A stretch of 64,000 nucleotides of DNA, taken from Rhodopseudomonas palustris HaA2 (GTDB lineage: Bacteria > Pseudomonadota > Alphaproteobacteria > Rhizobiales > Xanthobacteraceae). Both the position numbers and the translations under genes were made by a program. Below are positions 18,208 to 26,721 of this stretch, piece by piece (position 1 is the first letter of the stretch; each line of letters opens with the position of its first letter). The stretch covers positions 4,402,001 through 4,466,000 of the forward strand of contig NC_007778.1 of NCBI RefSeq assembly GCF_000013365.1, written 5' to 3'. The notes below the pieces were generated by a model. It did no database searches. It was not told where the DNA came from and worked only from the letters and a program-made list of their open reading frames with translations.

Positions 18208-19557
18208 ATGTCGTCTGCCCTCGACAAATACGCCAAGAGCTCGGTGCCGCGCTACACCAGCTATCCGACGGCGCCGCATTTCGCCAAGGATTTTCCGGAG
18301 GCCGTGTATCGTGGCTGGCTCGCCCAGCTCGACACCGACGAGCCGATCTCGCTTTATCTCCATGTGCCGTTCTGCAAGCAGATGTGCTGGTACTGCGGCT
18401 GCAACATGAAGCTGGCGTCGAAATACGGGCCGGTCGCCGACTATGTCGAGAGCCTGATCAACGAGATCGATCTGGTCGCCGATGCGATGCCCGGCACGAT
18501 GCCGGTCCGCCATCTGCATTTCGGGGGCGGCACGCCGACGGTGATCGAGCCCGAGGACCTCGGCGCGATCATGACGCTGCTGCGCGAGCGCTTCGAATTC
18601 GTGCCCGATGCGGAGCTCGCGATCGAGAGCGATCCGCGCACCCTGACCGACGAGATGGTCGCCAAGATCGGCGAACTCGGCTTCACCCGCGCCAGCTTCG
18701 GCGTCCAGGAGTTCGACCCCAAGGTCCAGGCGGCGATCAACCGGATTCAGCCGCCGGAGATGGTCGCGCACGCCATGAGCCGCTTCAAGGCGGCCGGCGT
18801 CGAGCGGATCAATTTCGACCTGATCTACGGCCTGCCCTATCAGACCGCCGAAGATCTGCGTAGCACCGTCGAGCAGTGCGTCGAGATGAAGCCCGACCGC
18901 GTCGCGCTGTTCGGCTACGCCCATGTGCCGTGGGTCGCCAAGAACCAGCGGATGATCCCGGACGATTCGCTGCCGCAGTCGGATCTGCGCGCCGAGCAGG
19001 CCGACGCCGCCGCCGAGGCGCTGGTCAAGGGCGGCTATGTGCGGATCGGCATCGATCACTTCGCGCTGCCCAAGGATTCGCTGGCGATCGCCGCCGCGAC
19101 CGGCGAACTGCACCGCAATTTTCAGGGCTACACCAGCGACGCGGCGCAGACCCTGATCGGGATCGGCGCCACCTCGATCGGTCGGACCCCGAGCGGCTAT
19201 CTGCAGAACATCAGCGAGACCGGCGCCTGGGCGCGCGCCGTCGCGGCCGGCCAGTTGCCGGTGGCGCGCGGGCACGCCCTGACCCAGCAGGACAATCTGC
19301 GGGCGCATGTGATCGAACGGATCATGTGCGACGGCAAGATCGACCTCGCCGCCGCCGGCCGCGCTTTCGGCTGCAGCGATGATTGGTATGCGCCCGAGCA
19401 GGATGCGCTCGCCGAGCTGCAGCGCGACGGCGCCGTGATCTGCGACCAGGGCAAGCTGACGCTGACGCCGGACGGCGTCCGGCTGTCACGCGTGGTCGCC
19501 GCGGTGTTCGATACCTACCTGCGGAATTCGTCGGTGCGGCATTCCATCGCCGTCTGA
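18208..19557 (+). CDS. hemN: Oxygen-independent coproporphyrinogen III oxidase
   Basis: A 449-aa radical-SAM enzyme that decarboxylates coproporphyrinogen III to protoporphyrinogen IX without oxygen. Features: YTSYPTAPHF, LYLHVPFCKQMCWYCGC with Cys56, Cys60 and Cys63 for the [4Fe-4S] cluster, HFGGGTPT, ESDPRTLT, RASFGVQEFD, NFDLIYGLPYQT and GIDHFALP. The full-length C-terminal HemN domain (NLRAHVIERIMCDG) separates it from HemW-type proteins. ATG 18208 begins MSSALDKYAKSSVPRY, as in the family. It lies 27 bases after bchJ, probably in the bchE transcript, so haem and bacteriochlorophyll precursors are made together when oxygen falls. A terminator follows. Confidence 0.95.
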   Translation: MSSALDKYAKSSVPRYTSYPTAPHFAKDFPEAVYRGWLAQLDTDEPISLYLHVPFCKQMCWYCGCNMKLASKYGPVADYVESLINEIDLVADAMPGTMPVRHLHFGGGTPTVIEPEDLGAIMTLLRERFEFVPDAELAIESDPRTLTDEMVAKIGELGFTRASFGVQEFDPKVQAAINRIQPPEMVAHAMSRFKAAGVERINFDLIYGLPYQTAEDLRSTVEQCVEMKPDRVALFGYAHVPWVAKNQRMIPDDSLPQSDLRAEQADAAAEALVKGGYVRIGIDHFALPKDSLAIAAATGELHRNFQGYTSDAAQTLIGIGATSIGRTPSGYLQNISETGAWARAVAAGQLPVARGHALTQQDNLRAHVIERIMCDGKIDLAAAGRAFGCSDDWYAPEQDALAELQRDGAVICDQGKLTLTPDGVRLSRVVAAVFDTYLRNSSVRHSIAV

Positions 19558-19580
19558 AGCTCCAACGCCGTCCACTTGCA

Positions 19581-19610
19581 ACGCGCGCTTCGGCGCGCGT
19601 TTTGCGTTTT
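19581..19610 (+). terminator. Rho-independent terminator after hemN
   Basis: ACGCGCGC-TTCG-GCGCGCGT forms a perfect 8-bp stem with a stable UUCG loop, followed by TTTGCGTTTT. It closes the bchE-bchJ-hemN unit. Confidence 0.85.
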
Positions 19611-19622
19611 GATGCAGGTCAA
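19609..19622. promoter_or_regulatory. FixK/FNR-type box
   Basis: TTGATGCAGGTCAA, TTGA-N6-TCAA, directly after the hemN terminator and 182 bp before the start of the 100-aa protein. The longer distance makes the target promoter less certain than for other boxes here. Confidence 0.6.
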
Positions 19623-19804
19623 TCCGAACAGGTCGCATCAGGTGCATAAGTACCGCCAACGGTAATATGTCAGCGGCTTCCTCCCACCGGCGTACCGCCT
19701 TAACGGAAAATAGCCGATGCCGAGGGCCGGGCCGGCCGCAGTCGCAGATCGTTAAGTGCCAGCGCGTATCGCTGTCGAAGCTCAGACCGATCGAGGTAAC
19801 AACC

Positions 19805-20107
19805 ATGACCCAGAAACTCAAAGTCACCGACGATATGGTCGCCAAGGCCACGGCTGCGTTTCGCGCCGCCGGCGGCCACGACGATATCTGCCTCCGCGCC
19901 GCGCTGGAAGCGGCGCTCGCCAACGAGACGTTCTCGGTCGGCGACGAAGTGACCGCGCATGGCAGCGTCACCGGCATCATCCTGTCGATCAGCGGCGACG
20001 AGGCTCTCATCTCCTGGTCCTGCCGCGGCAAGACGACGACCAAGCTGTCCGAGCTGGACCATATCGACCACGCCAATTCGGTCTCGGCCGAGCATTTCGC
20101 CGCCTGA
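19805..20107 (+). CDS. Conserved-looking 100-aa protein, function unknown
   Basis: I do not recognise a family. The protein begins MTQKLKVTDDMVAKATAAFRAAGGHDDICLRAALEAAL, a helical part with a single Cys, followed by a beta-rich half, VGDEVTAHGSVTGIILSISGDEALISWSCRGKTTTKLSELDHI, that resembles a small SH3-like barrel. No signal peptide or membrane segment. ATG 19805 has GAGG upstream and the codon use fits neighbours. It stands alone between hemN and the VOC gene, behind a FixK-type box, so it may belong to the same low-oxygen response. Confidence 0.75.
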   Translation: MTQKLKVTDDMVAKATAAFRAAGGHDDICLRAALEAALANETFSVGDEVTAHGSVTGIILSISGDEALISWSCRGKTTTKLSELDHIDHANSVSAEHFAA

Positions 20108-20179
20108 GGCGTCGCTCACCGGCCGCGCCGCTGAGGGGCGCAGCTGCCTCGCGGATTTCGATCGGCCCGGTGCCGATCG

Positions 20180-20193
20180 TTGATCCAGGTCAA
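20180..20193. promoter_or_regulatory. FixK/FNR-type box upstream of the VOC/HpaD operon
   Basis: TTGATCCAGGTCAA, a TTGA-N6-TCAA palindrome 64 bp before the VOC gene start; activation from -41 would start transcription near 20227. Confidence 0.75.
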
Positions 20194-20210
20194 CCTCCCG
20201 ACTGCCTGCG

Positions 20211-20231
20211 TTTGATCCACTGCTGATCAAA
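20211..20231. promoter_or_regulatory. Perfect inverted repeat over the predicted VOC operon start
   Basis: TTTGATC and GATCAAA, seven bases each, are separated by seven bases. The spacing is wrong for a FixK box (the TTGA and TCAA arms are too far apart). It lies at the predicted transcription start, where a second regulator or a variant dimer could bind. No T run follows, so it is not a terminator. Confidence 0.45.
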
Positions 20232-20257
20232 TGCAAAAGCAAATTCGGGAGGACATC

Positions 20258-20800
20258 ATGCAGATTCAGCAGATCCACCACGTCGCCTATCGCTGCAAGG
20301 ACGCCAAGCATACGGTCGAATTTTACGGCCGGGTGATGGGGATGGAGCTGATCGGCGCCATCGCCGAGGACAAGGTGCCCTCGACCAAGGCCCCCGATCC
20401 GTACATGCACATCTTCCTCGATGCCGGCGCCGGCAACATCCTGGCCTTCTTCGAACTGCCGAACTCGCCGCCGATGGGCCGCGACCCCAACACGCCGGAT
20501 TGGACCCAGCATATCGCCTTCCAGGTCGCCGACGTCGACGCGCTGATGCGCGCCAAGGAACGCGCCGAAGGATACGGGCTCGACGTCGTCGGCCCCACCG
20601 ACCACACCATCTTCAAGTCGATCTACTTCTGGGACCCGAGCGGCCACCGGCTCGAGGTCGCCACCTGGACCGCGACGCCGCAGCAGCTCGCACAGATGAA
20701 GGACGTCGCCCACGCCATGGTCGACGAATGGGCGGAGACCAAGAAACCGCCGCGCCACACCGCCTGGCTGCACCAGAAAGAATTCGCCGACGCCGAGTGA
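20258..20800 (+). CDS. VOC-family (glyoxalase/extradiol dioxygenase fold) protein
   Basis: A 180-aa vicinal-oxygen-chelate protein with paired beta-alpha-beta-beta-beta modules. Candidate metal ligands are His in IHHVAYRC, His in DWTQHIAFQV and Glu in SGHRLEVATW, the usual 2-His-1-Glu set. It could be a ring-cleavage dioxygenase, an isomerase or a lyase; substrate unknown. ATG 20258 has GGGAGGA seven bases upstream; an in-frame ATG at 20231 lies inside the inverted repeat and is less likely. It is followed after 28 bases by the HpaD-like dioxygenase gene, so the two probably act in one pathway. Confidence 0.85.
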   Translation: MQIQQIHHVAYRCKDAKHTVEFYGRVMGMELIGAIAEDKVPSTKAPDPYMHIFLDAGAGNILAFFELPNSPPMGRDPNTPDWTQHIAFQVADVDALMRAKERAEGYGLDVVGPTDHTIFKSIYFWDPSGHRLEVATWTATPQQLAQMKDVAHAMVDEWAETKKPPRHTAWLHQKEFADAE

Positions 20801-20828
20801 TCTTGCCCCCGCGACGATGGAGTGAAGC

Positions 20829-21680
20829 ATGGGCAAACTGGTGCTCGCCGCGAAGGTGACCCACGTTCCCTCGTTGATGTTGTCGGAGGCCGGCGACAGT
20901 CCACTGAAGCAGGCGCGCGCCGGCGCGGTGGAGTCGCTGCGCGAACTCGGCCGACGCGCCAGGACCCGCGACGTCTCCACCTTCGTGGTGTTCGACACCC
21001 ATTGGCTGTCGAATTTCGGCTACCACGTCAACGCCAATGCCCGGCATCGCGGCTCCTTCACCAGCCACGAAGCGCCGCACATGATCCAGGATCTGCGCTA
21101 CGATCTGCCGGGCGACACCGCGCTCGCCGAAGCGATCGCCAGCGAGGCGGAGAGCGCCGGTCTCAAGGTGCTCGCGCATCAAGTTCCGACGCTGGGGCTG
21201 GAGTACGGCACCATCGTGCCGATGCACTATCTGAATCCCGACGGCTGGGCCAAGGTGGTGTCGATCGCCTCGCCGTTGTTCACCTCGATCGAGGAAAGCC
21301 GCGCGCTCGGCGAGGCGACGCGGCGCGCGATCGATCAGTCCGGCGAGCGAGTGGCTCTTCTCGCCAGCGGATCGCTGTCGCATCGGCTGTGGCCGAACAA
21401 AAACCTCGGCCCGGAGGCCTGGACCTCGATCGCCAGTGAGTTCAATCGCCAGGTCGACCTGCGCGTGCTGCAACTCTGGCAGGAGCGGCGCTACCGCGAA
21501 TTCACCGCGATGCTCCCGGACTATGCGGTGAAGTGCAACGGCGAGGGCGGCATGGGCGACACCGTGATGCTGTTCGCCGCGCTCGGCTGGGACAAGTACG
21601 ACGGCGAGGCGGAGCCGCTTTGCGACTACTTTCCGTCGAGCGGCAGCGGGCAGATCAACGTCGAATTCCATGTCGCGTGA
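20829..21680 (+). CDS. HpaD-like class III extradiol ring-cleavage dioxygenase
   Basis: A 283-aa LigB-superfamily protein that resembles the class III 3,4-dihydroxyphenylacetate 2,3-dioxygenase HpaD along its whole length: GKLVLAAKVTHVPSLMLSE, THWLSNFGYHVN, LGLEYGTIVPMHYLNPD, LLASGSLSHRLWPN, and DTVMLFAALGWDKYDG near the C terminus. His residues in KVTHVPS and DTHW are the expected Fe ligands. The enzyme would need O2 to open a catechol ring. No other homoprotocatechuate genes (hpaE, hpaF, hpaG, hpaH, hpaI) are nearby, so the substrate is open. Co-transcription with the VOC gene under a FixK-type box is unusual for an oxygen-consuming enzyme. Confidence 0.85.
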   Translation: MGKLVLAAKVTHVPSLMLSEAGDSPLKQARAGAVESLRELGRRARTRDVSTFVVFDTHWLSNFGYHVNANARHRGSFTSHEAPHMIQDLRYDLPGDTALAEAIASEAESAGLKVLAHQVPTLGLEYGTIVPMHYLNPDGWAKVVSIASPLFTSIEESRALGEATRRAIDQSGERVALLASGSLSHRLWPNKNLGPEAWTSIASEFNRQVDLRVLQLWQERRYREFTAMLPDYAVKCNGEGGMGDTVMLFAALGWDKYDGEAEPLCDYFPSSGSGQINVEFHVA

Positions 21681-21792
21681 TCTGCGAATGCCTGCCGTTG
21701 TCGAGGTCACGGCCCTCCACGCTTGACAAACCGCCCCGCGGGACGGCGAAATCATCGCGAAACTCGCACGATCCGCTGCCCGTGGGACAGGC

Positions 21793-22449
21793 ATGACCGA
21801 TTTCCGAACGCTGACCTCGTTGCACCTCGCGATTGCGCTGGCCGCCACTGCGCTGCCGTCGCAGGCGCAGGCGCAATGGTGGCCGAGCCGCGCGCCGGTG
21901 GACTACGAGGACTGCATCGAGAAGGGCGAGAAGACCGCCGAGGGCAAGGACGCCAAGGCCGCATTGGCCGCTCAATGCGACGCGAAATTCGCCGGCCGGC
22001 GCAAGCCCGACGGCGGCTACAGCTATTTCGACTTCATGCAGAACCGCAGCTTCGACATCGCCGGGCCGAATCCGACCGCCGAAGAACTGCGCAAGATGGA
22101 CGAGCAGTACACCGCGTTTCTCGACCAGCGGCGCAAGACCATCATCGCAGCGGCGTTCGCGGCGAAACAGCAGCAGATCGCGGCGTTGTCCCAAAGCCAG
22201 CCGCCCGCCGAGGCACGCCCGGTGGCAAAGCCGCAATCGGCTGTGGACAAGTCGCGCCCGACCGCGACCAAGCAGCGTCAGCCGACCGACAGGCCGCGCA
22301 GCAACGACAAGCAGCGGCCGGCACGGGCGACCAAATACGCCTGCAACACCGATCCGGTCTCCTGTGGCTGGGATCATCTTTCCAGCGGCCTCGCCGCGGT
22401 GAAGACGTCGCTGTTCGGCCCGGCTCCCAAGAAAAGACAGGCGAACTGA
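21793..22449 (+). CDS. Secreted protein of unknown function
   Basis: A 218-aa protein with a signal peptide (about residues 8-27: SLHLAIALAATALPSQAQAQ) and then WWPSRAPVDYEDCIEKGEK. The mature part has four Cys (DYEDC, AAQC, YACNTDPVSC), a helical middle, and a Pro/Arg/Lys-rich low-complexity stretch around residues 135-180. The C-terminal block YACNTDPVSCGWDHLSSGLAAV could form a disulfide-closed loop. No family recognised. It is tandem with hpaD but separated by 112 bases, so it may have its own promoter. Confidence 0.75.
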   Translation: MTDFRTLTSLHLAIALAATALPSQAQAQWWPSRAPVDYEDCIEKGEKTAEGKDAKAALAAQCDAKFAGRRKPDGGYSYFDFMQNRSFDIAGPNPTAEELRKMDEQYTAFLDQRRKTIIAAAFAAKQQQIAALSQSQPPAEARPVAKPQSAVDKSRPTATKQRQPTDRPRSNDKQRPARATKYACNTDPVSCGWDHLSSGLAAVKTSLFGPAPKKRQAN

Positions 22450-22508
22450 GCGGCCGCGCGCGCCCATTTTGATCGACCGCAACGCGGTCGACCTCGGAAT
22501 GCCTCACA

Positions 22509-22784
22509 TCAGCGGCTGGACCGCTGGATCACATCCATCAGTTCGGCGATCTTCTGGCGCTGATCGGCCTTGTCGCCGCTTGCGATCGCATGTTCGACGC
22601 AATGCGCGACGTGATCCTTCAGCACCTCTTCCTCGACCCGACGCAGCGCCGCGCGGACCGCGGAGATCTGCGTGACGATGTCGATGCAATAGCGGCCCTC
22701 CTCCAGCATTTTGGAGATGCCGCGCACCTGCCCCTCGATCCTGCCGAGGCGCTTCTGACATGACGCCTTGATGTCCGATTTCAT
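22509..22784 (-). CDS. csoR: CsoR/RcnR-family metal-responsive repressor
   Basis: A 91-aa all-helical repressor. The Cu(I) ligand pattern of CsoR is present: Cys33 (YCIDIVTQI), His58 and Cys62 ([10 protein letters not shown]). The N terminus [13 protein letters not shown] is the family signature. In copper the protein releases its operator. It is divergent from copA, and the short space between them holds an ACCCC/GGTA inverted motif. Another metal or a sulfur ligand (CstR/FrmR type) cannot be excluded, but the copA neighbour argues for copper. Confidence 0.92.
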   Translation of the reverse strand: MKSDIKASCQKRLGRIEGQVRGISKMLEEGRYCIDIVTQISAVRAALRRVEEEVLKDHVAHCVEHAIASGDKADQRQKIAELMDVIQRSSR

Positions 22785-22790
22785 TCGCGA

Positions 22791-22813
22791 TATATACCCC
22801 TACACGGTATGGG
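22791..22813. promoter_or_regulatory. Probable CsoR operator between csoR and copA
   Basis: ATACCCC-TACAC-GGTATGGG, with ATACC/GGTAT arms, resembles G/C-tract CsoR operators. It lies 7 bases upstream of the csoR start and 24 bases upstream of copA, so one site could control both. Confidence 0.6.
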
Positions 22814-22837
22814 TTACAAGCGCCGAGGCGACGCAGG

Positions 22838-25564
22838 ATGCACGACACAGAGCACACCGGGGGCAGCACGGCTGTCAAGGATGCGGGTTGCGGATGCTCG
22901 GCGGAGGCAGCTGTTCCTGCGCCGCCTGCGGCGTCGTCCTGTTGCGGCCGCCACGCGAGCGATCAGCCGATCTCACCTGCGTCCGCCAAGGCGATCGATC
23001 CCGTCTGCGGCATGACCGTCGACCCGGCGTCCAGCAAGCATCGCTTCGACCACGCCGGCACCACCTATCACTTCTGCTGCGCCGGATGCCGCACCAAATT
23101 CGCGGCCGACCCGGAAGGCATTCTGGCCAAAGCCGCCAGGCCGACTGCGGCGCCCAAGCCCGCAGCGCAATTGCATCAACTGACCGACTTCGCCGCACCG
23201 TCGTCCTGCTGCGGCGGGCATGATCATGCCGCACATCACCACGATCACGGCGCGACTGCAGCAGCCGACGGCAAGGTGATCGATCCGGTCTGCGGCATGA
23301 AAGTGGACCCGGCGACCACGCCGCATCGGTTCGATTACCAGGGCCAGACCTATTTCTTCTGCGCGGCGAGCTGCCGCGGCAAATTCGCCGCCGATCCCGT
23401 CTCCTATCTCGACAAGTCGAAAGCGAAGCCGGCGCCGGTGGTGCCGGAGGGCACGATCTACACCTGCCCGATGGATCCGCAGATCCGTCAGGTCGGCCCG
23501 GGAAGCTGCCCGATCTGCGGCATGGCGCTCGAACCCGAGCTGGTGTCGCTCGACGCGCCGCCGAATGCCGAACTGATCGACATGACCCGGCGTTTCTGGA
23601 TCGGCCTCGCGCTGGCGCTGCCGGCGGTCGTGCTGGAAATGGGCGGCCACCTCGTTGGTGGTCACGGCTTGATCGATCCTGCGCTGTCGAATTGGATCCA
23701 GCTCGCCTGCGCGACGCCGGTCGTGCTGTGGGCCGGCTGGCCGTTCTTCGTCCGCGGCTGGCAGTCGCTGGTCACGCGCAACCTCAACATGTTCACGCTG
23801 GTCGCGATGGGCACCGGCGTCGCCTATGTCTACAGCCTGGTCGCGACGCTGGCGCCGCAGCTGTTCCCACCGGCCTTCCAGAGCCATGGCGGCAGCGTGC
23901 CGGTGTATTTCGAGGCCGCAGCGGTGATCACCGTGCTGGTGCTGCTCGGCCAGGTGCTCGAACTGCGCGCCCGCGAGGCGACCTCCGGCGCGATCAAGGC
24001 ACTGCTCACCCTCGCGCCGAAATCCGCACGGCGAATCGCGGCGGACGGGACCGACCACGAGGTCGAGATCGACAGCCTCGCGGTCGGCGACAAGCTCCGC
24101 GTCCGCCCCGGCGAAAAGGTGCCGGTCGACGGCATCATCCTCGAGGGACGCTCGACGCTCGACGAATCGCTGGTGACCGGCGAATCGATGCCGGTGACGC
24201 GCGAGGCCGGCGGCAAGGTCGTCGCCGGAACGCTCAACCAGGCCGGCGGCTTCGTGATGCGCGCCGAACAGGTCGGCCGCGACACCGTGCTGTCGCAGAT
24301 CGTGCAGATGGTGGCGCAGGCGCAGCGATCGCGCGCGCCGATCCAGCGCGTCGCCGACCTCGTCGCGGGCTGGTTCGTGCCGGCCGTGGTGCTGGCCGCG
24401 CTGGTCGCGTTCGCCGCCTGGGCGACCTTCGGCCCCGAGCCGCGGCTGACCTTCGCGCTGGTCGCCGCGGTCAGCGTGCTGATCATCGCCTGCCCGTGCG
24501 CGCTCGGTCTCGCCACGCCGATGTCGATCATGGTCGGCGTCGGCCGCGGCGCGCAGGCCGGGGTGCTGATCCGCAACGCCGAAGCGCTGGAGCGGATGGA
24601 GAAGGTCGACACGCTGGTGATCGACAAGACCGGCACGCTGACCGAAGGCAAGCCGAAGGTGGTGGCGATCGCCACCGCGAGCGGCTTCGACGAGGCCGAA
24701 TTGCTGCGGCTCGCGGCCGGCGTCGAACGCGCCAGCGAACACCCGCTCGCGCACGCCATCGTCACCGCCGCCAGTGATCGCAGTCTCGACCTCGCGCCGG
24801 TCGACGGGTTCGAGGCGCCGACCGGCAAGGGCGCGACCGGCCGGGTCGCCGGCCGTTCGGTCGTGATCGGCAACGTCGACTATCTCGCTTCGCTCGGGAT
24901 CGACACGGCCCCGCTCGCCGACATAGCGGAGCATCACCGCGCCGACGGAGCCACCGTGGTCAGCGTCGGCATCGACGGGCGGTTCGCCGGATTGATCGCG
25001 ATTGCCGATCCGGTGAAAGCATCGACGCCGGACGCGTTGCGCGCACTCGCCGCCGAAGGCCTCCGGGTGATCATGCTGACCGGCGACAACCGAACCACGG
25101 CGCAGGCCGTCGCCCGAAAACTCGGCATCGCCGATGTCGAAGCCGAGGTCCTGCCCGATCAGAAGAGCGCGGTGGTCGAAAAGCTGCGCAAGCAGGGCCG
25201 CATCGTCGCGATGGCCGGCGACGGCGTCAACGACGCTCCGGCATTGGCCGCCGCCGATGTCGGCATCGCGATGGGAACCGGAACCGACGTGGCGATGGAG
25301 AGCGCGGGCATCACGCTGCTGAAGGGCGACCTTGGCGGCATCGTTCGCGCGCGAAAACTGTCCCAGGCGACGATGCGCAATATCCGGCAGAATCTGTTCT
25401 TCGCCTTCATCTACAATTCGGCTGGAATCCCGATCGCCGCCGGCATTCTGTATCCGAGCTTCGGCCTGCTGCTGTCGCCGATCATCGCCGCAGCGGCAAT
25501 GTCGCTGTCGTCGGTCAGCGTGATCGGCAATGCCCTGCGGCTGCGCGCCACCTCGCTGGATTGA
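22838..25564 (+). CDS. copA: Cu(I)-exporting P1B-type ATPase with two YHS domains
   Basis: A 908-aa copper efflux pump. Instead of HMA domains, the N terminus has a Cys-rich start ([15 protein letters not shown]), two YHS/TRASH modules ([19 protein letters not shown]...[10 protein letters not shown] and [19 protein letters not shown]...[10 protein letters not shown]) separated by a His-rich linker ([10 protein letters not shown]), and a heavy-metal-binding block [22 protein letters not shown]. The ATPase core has the A-domain [16 protein letters not shown] (Cys552, Cys554), phosphorylated Asp596 in [29 protein letters not shown], and Cu(I) signatures FIYNSAG and MSLSSVSV. Normal core length. 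The divergent csoR and shared operator make it copper-inducible. Confidence 0.95.
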   Translation: MHDTEHTGGSTAVKDAGCGCSAEAAVPAPPAASSCCGRHASDQPISPASAKAIDPVCGMTVDPASSKHRFDHAGTTYHFCCAGCRTKFAADPEGILAKAARPTAAPKPAAQLHQLTDFAAPSSCCGGHDHAAHHHDHGATAAADGKVIDPVCGMKVDPATTPHRFDYQGQTYFFCAASCRGKFAADPVSYLDKSKAKPAPVVPEGTIYTCPMDPQIRQVGPGSCPICGMALEPELVSLDAPPNAELIDMTRRFWIGLALALPAVVLEMGGHLVGGHGLIDPALSNWIQLACATPVVLWAGWPFFVRGWQSLVTRNLNMFTLVAMGTGVAYVYSLVATLAPQLFPPAFQSHGGSVPVYFEAAAVITVLVLLGQVLELRAREATSGAIKALLTLAPKSARRIAADGTDHEVEIDSLAVGDKLRVRPGEKVPVDGIILEGRSTLDESLVTGESMPVTREAGGKVVAGTLNQAGGFVMRAEQVGRDTVLSQIVQMVAQAQRSRAPIQRVADLVAGWFVPAVVLAALVAFAAWATFGPEPRLTFALVAAVSVLIIACPCALGLATPMSIMVGVGRGAQAGVLIRNAEALERMEKVDTLVIDKTGTLTEGKPKVVAIATASGFDEAELLRLAAGVERASEHPLAHAIVTAASDRSLDLAPVDGFEAPTGKGATGRVAGRSVVIGNVDYLASLGIDTAPLADIAEHHRADGATVVSVGIDGRFAGLIAIADPVKASTPDALRALAAEGLRVIMLTGDNRTTAQAVARKLGIADVEAEVLPDQKSAVVEKLRKQGRIVAMAGDGVNDAPALAAADVGIAMGTGTDVAMESAGITLLKGDLGGIVRARKLSQATMRNIRQNLFFAFIYNSAGIPIAAGILYPSFGLLLSPIIAAAAMSLSSVSVIGNALRLRATSLD

Positions 25565-25597
25565 GCATCCGTTGCGACTGATAGCCGCCCGCGGCCA

Positions 25598-25611
25598 TTG
25601 ATCTACCGCAA
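25598..25611. promoter_or_regulatory. FixK/FNR-type box upstream of the hemerythrin gene
   Basis: TTGATCTACCGCAA fits TTGA-N6-GCAA and ends 85 bp before ATG 25697, so a start site near 25645 is plausible. Confidence 0.65.
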
Positions 25612-25696
25612 GGATCGGCGCGCATCGGCCACTATCGTCCGCGCTGGATTTTGCCGCAGCTGCGGCCTTCCGGTCAGCGAGCAGTCGAGGTCGGCC

Positions 25697-26290
25697 ATGT
25701 CACGAATGATTGAATTACTTCACGACGAGCACCGCAACATCGCGAAGCTGCTCAACGTCATCGAACACGAACTCAGCGTGTTCGATCGTCGCGAACGGCC
25801 CGACTACGAGATCTTCCAGGCCATCATCCAGTACTTCCGCGAGTATCCGGAGGCCTGCCATCATCCGAAGGAGGATGTGGTCTACCAGATCCTCAAGGAA
25901 CGCAACCCGGCCGTCGCCGGCGCCGTCGGCGACGTCGAAGCCGAGCACGAGCTGGAGGGCGAACGCCTCGACCGTTTCGCCAAGGTGGTCGAGGACGTCC
26001 TCGCCGACCAGGAATTGCCGCGCGAGGCCTTCCACGCCGCCGCCCAGGAGTTCCTCGAGCATCAACGCCGCCACATGGCGAAAGAGGAACAGTTGCTGTT
26101 CCCGGCCGCGCTCGAGACCCTGACCGACGATGACTGGGCCAGGATCGACGCGCGGATCGAGGAGCGCAAGGACCCGATGTTCGACGGCGAGACCGCGAGC
26201 AAGTTCCACAACCTCTACGCGACCATTCTGCGCTGGGAGCAGGAAACCCAGGAAGACCGCAGCAGGGCCGCGGCGGCCGCCGTGCGCTGA
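25697..26290 (+). CDS. Hemerythrin-like (HHE) protein
   Basis: A 197-aa helical protein with the hemerythrin-like pattern of di-iron ligands: LLHDEHRNIAKLLNVIE, the EACHHPKEDVVYQ helix, AEHELEGERLDRF, and EHQRRHMAKEEQLLFPAA. Such proteins bind O2 or NO or protect Fe-S clusters. ATG 25697 has GAGGT about seven bases upstream; a longer in-frame reading from TTG 25598 would begin inside the FixK-type box and is rejected. An oxygen/NO-binding role fits the box, but ligand and partner are inferred. Confidence 0.88.
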   Translation: MSRMIELLHDEHRNIAKLLNVIEHELSVFDRRERPDYEIFQAIIQYFREYPEACHHPKEDVVYQILKERNPAVAGAVGDVEAEHELEGERLDRFAKVVEDVLADQELPREAFHAAAQEFLEHQRRHMAKEEQLLFPAALETLTDDDWARIDARIEERKDPMFDGETASKFHNLYATILRWEQETQEDRSRAAAAAVR

Positions 26291-26352
26291 GCGGCCCGGC
26301 TGTTTCGCCTGCCCGGCCTATTCCGCTGTCGGACGCCCGATGTGGCACCCGA

Positions 26353-26721
26353 TCAGACGCCGGTGTCTTCACCGGCGTAGTCGGCCCAGCAATCCGGCGT
26401 CTCGTAGACCCGGACGTTCGACAGCGCCGGCAAGCCGGGCTTGGTTCGATCCCAGATCCAGATCGCGATATTTTCCGCGGTCGGATTTTCGAGTCCCTCG
26501 ATGTCGTTCAGGCAATAATGGTCGAGCCGCGCCAGCAGCGGCCCGAACGCCGCCTCGATCTCGAAGAAATCGAGCACGAAGCCGGTCGTCGGGTTGATGG
26601 GCCCCGAGAGCTGCAGCTCGACGCGATAGGAATGCCCGTGCATCCGCCGACAGCGGTGCGTTTCCGGGACATTGGGCAATTGGTGGGCGGCTTCGAACCT
26701 GAATGCTTGGGTGATTTTCAT
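26353..26721 (-). CDS. queD: 6-carboxy-5,6,7,8-tetrahydropterin synthase (QueD)
   Basis: A 122-aa PTPS-family enzyme, the second step of queuosine/deazapurine synthesis. Zinc ligands are His13, His28 and His30 (FEAAHQLP, RMHGHSY), and the catalytic Cys24 sits in HRCRRMHGH. Later blocks DFFEIEAAFGPLLARLDHYCLND and ENPTAENIAIWIWDR are typical. Start ATG 26721 gives MKITQAFRFEAAHQL, matching the family; longer frames add an Arg-rich nonhomologous tail. Other que genes are not next to it. It is convergent with the hemerythrin gene. Confidence 0.93.
   Translation of the reverse strand: MKITQAFRFEAAHQLPNVPETHRCRRMHGHSYRVELQLSGPINPTTGFVLDFFEIEAAFGPLLARLDHYCLNDIEGLENPTAENIAIWIWDRTKPGLPALSNVRVYETPDCWADYAGEDTGV

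Noticed and set aside
22469-22482. TTGATCGACCGCAA, another match to the FixK-type pattern
   Set aside because: It lies between two convergent gene ends (22449 and 22509) with no start downstream, and it overlaps a perfect hairpin TCGACCGC-AAC-GCGGTCGA, so a role as promoter box is unlikely.
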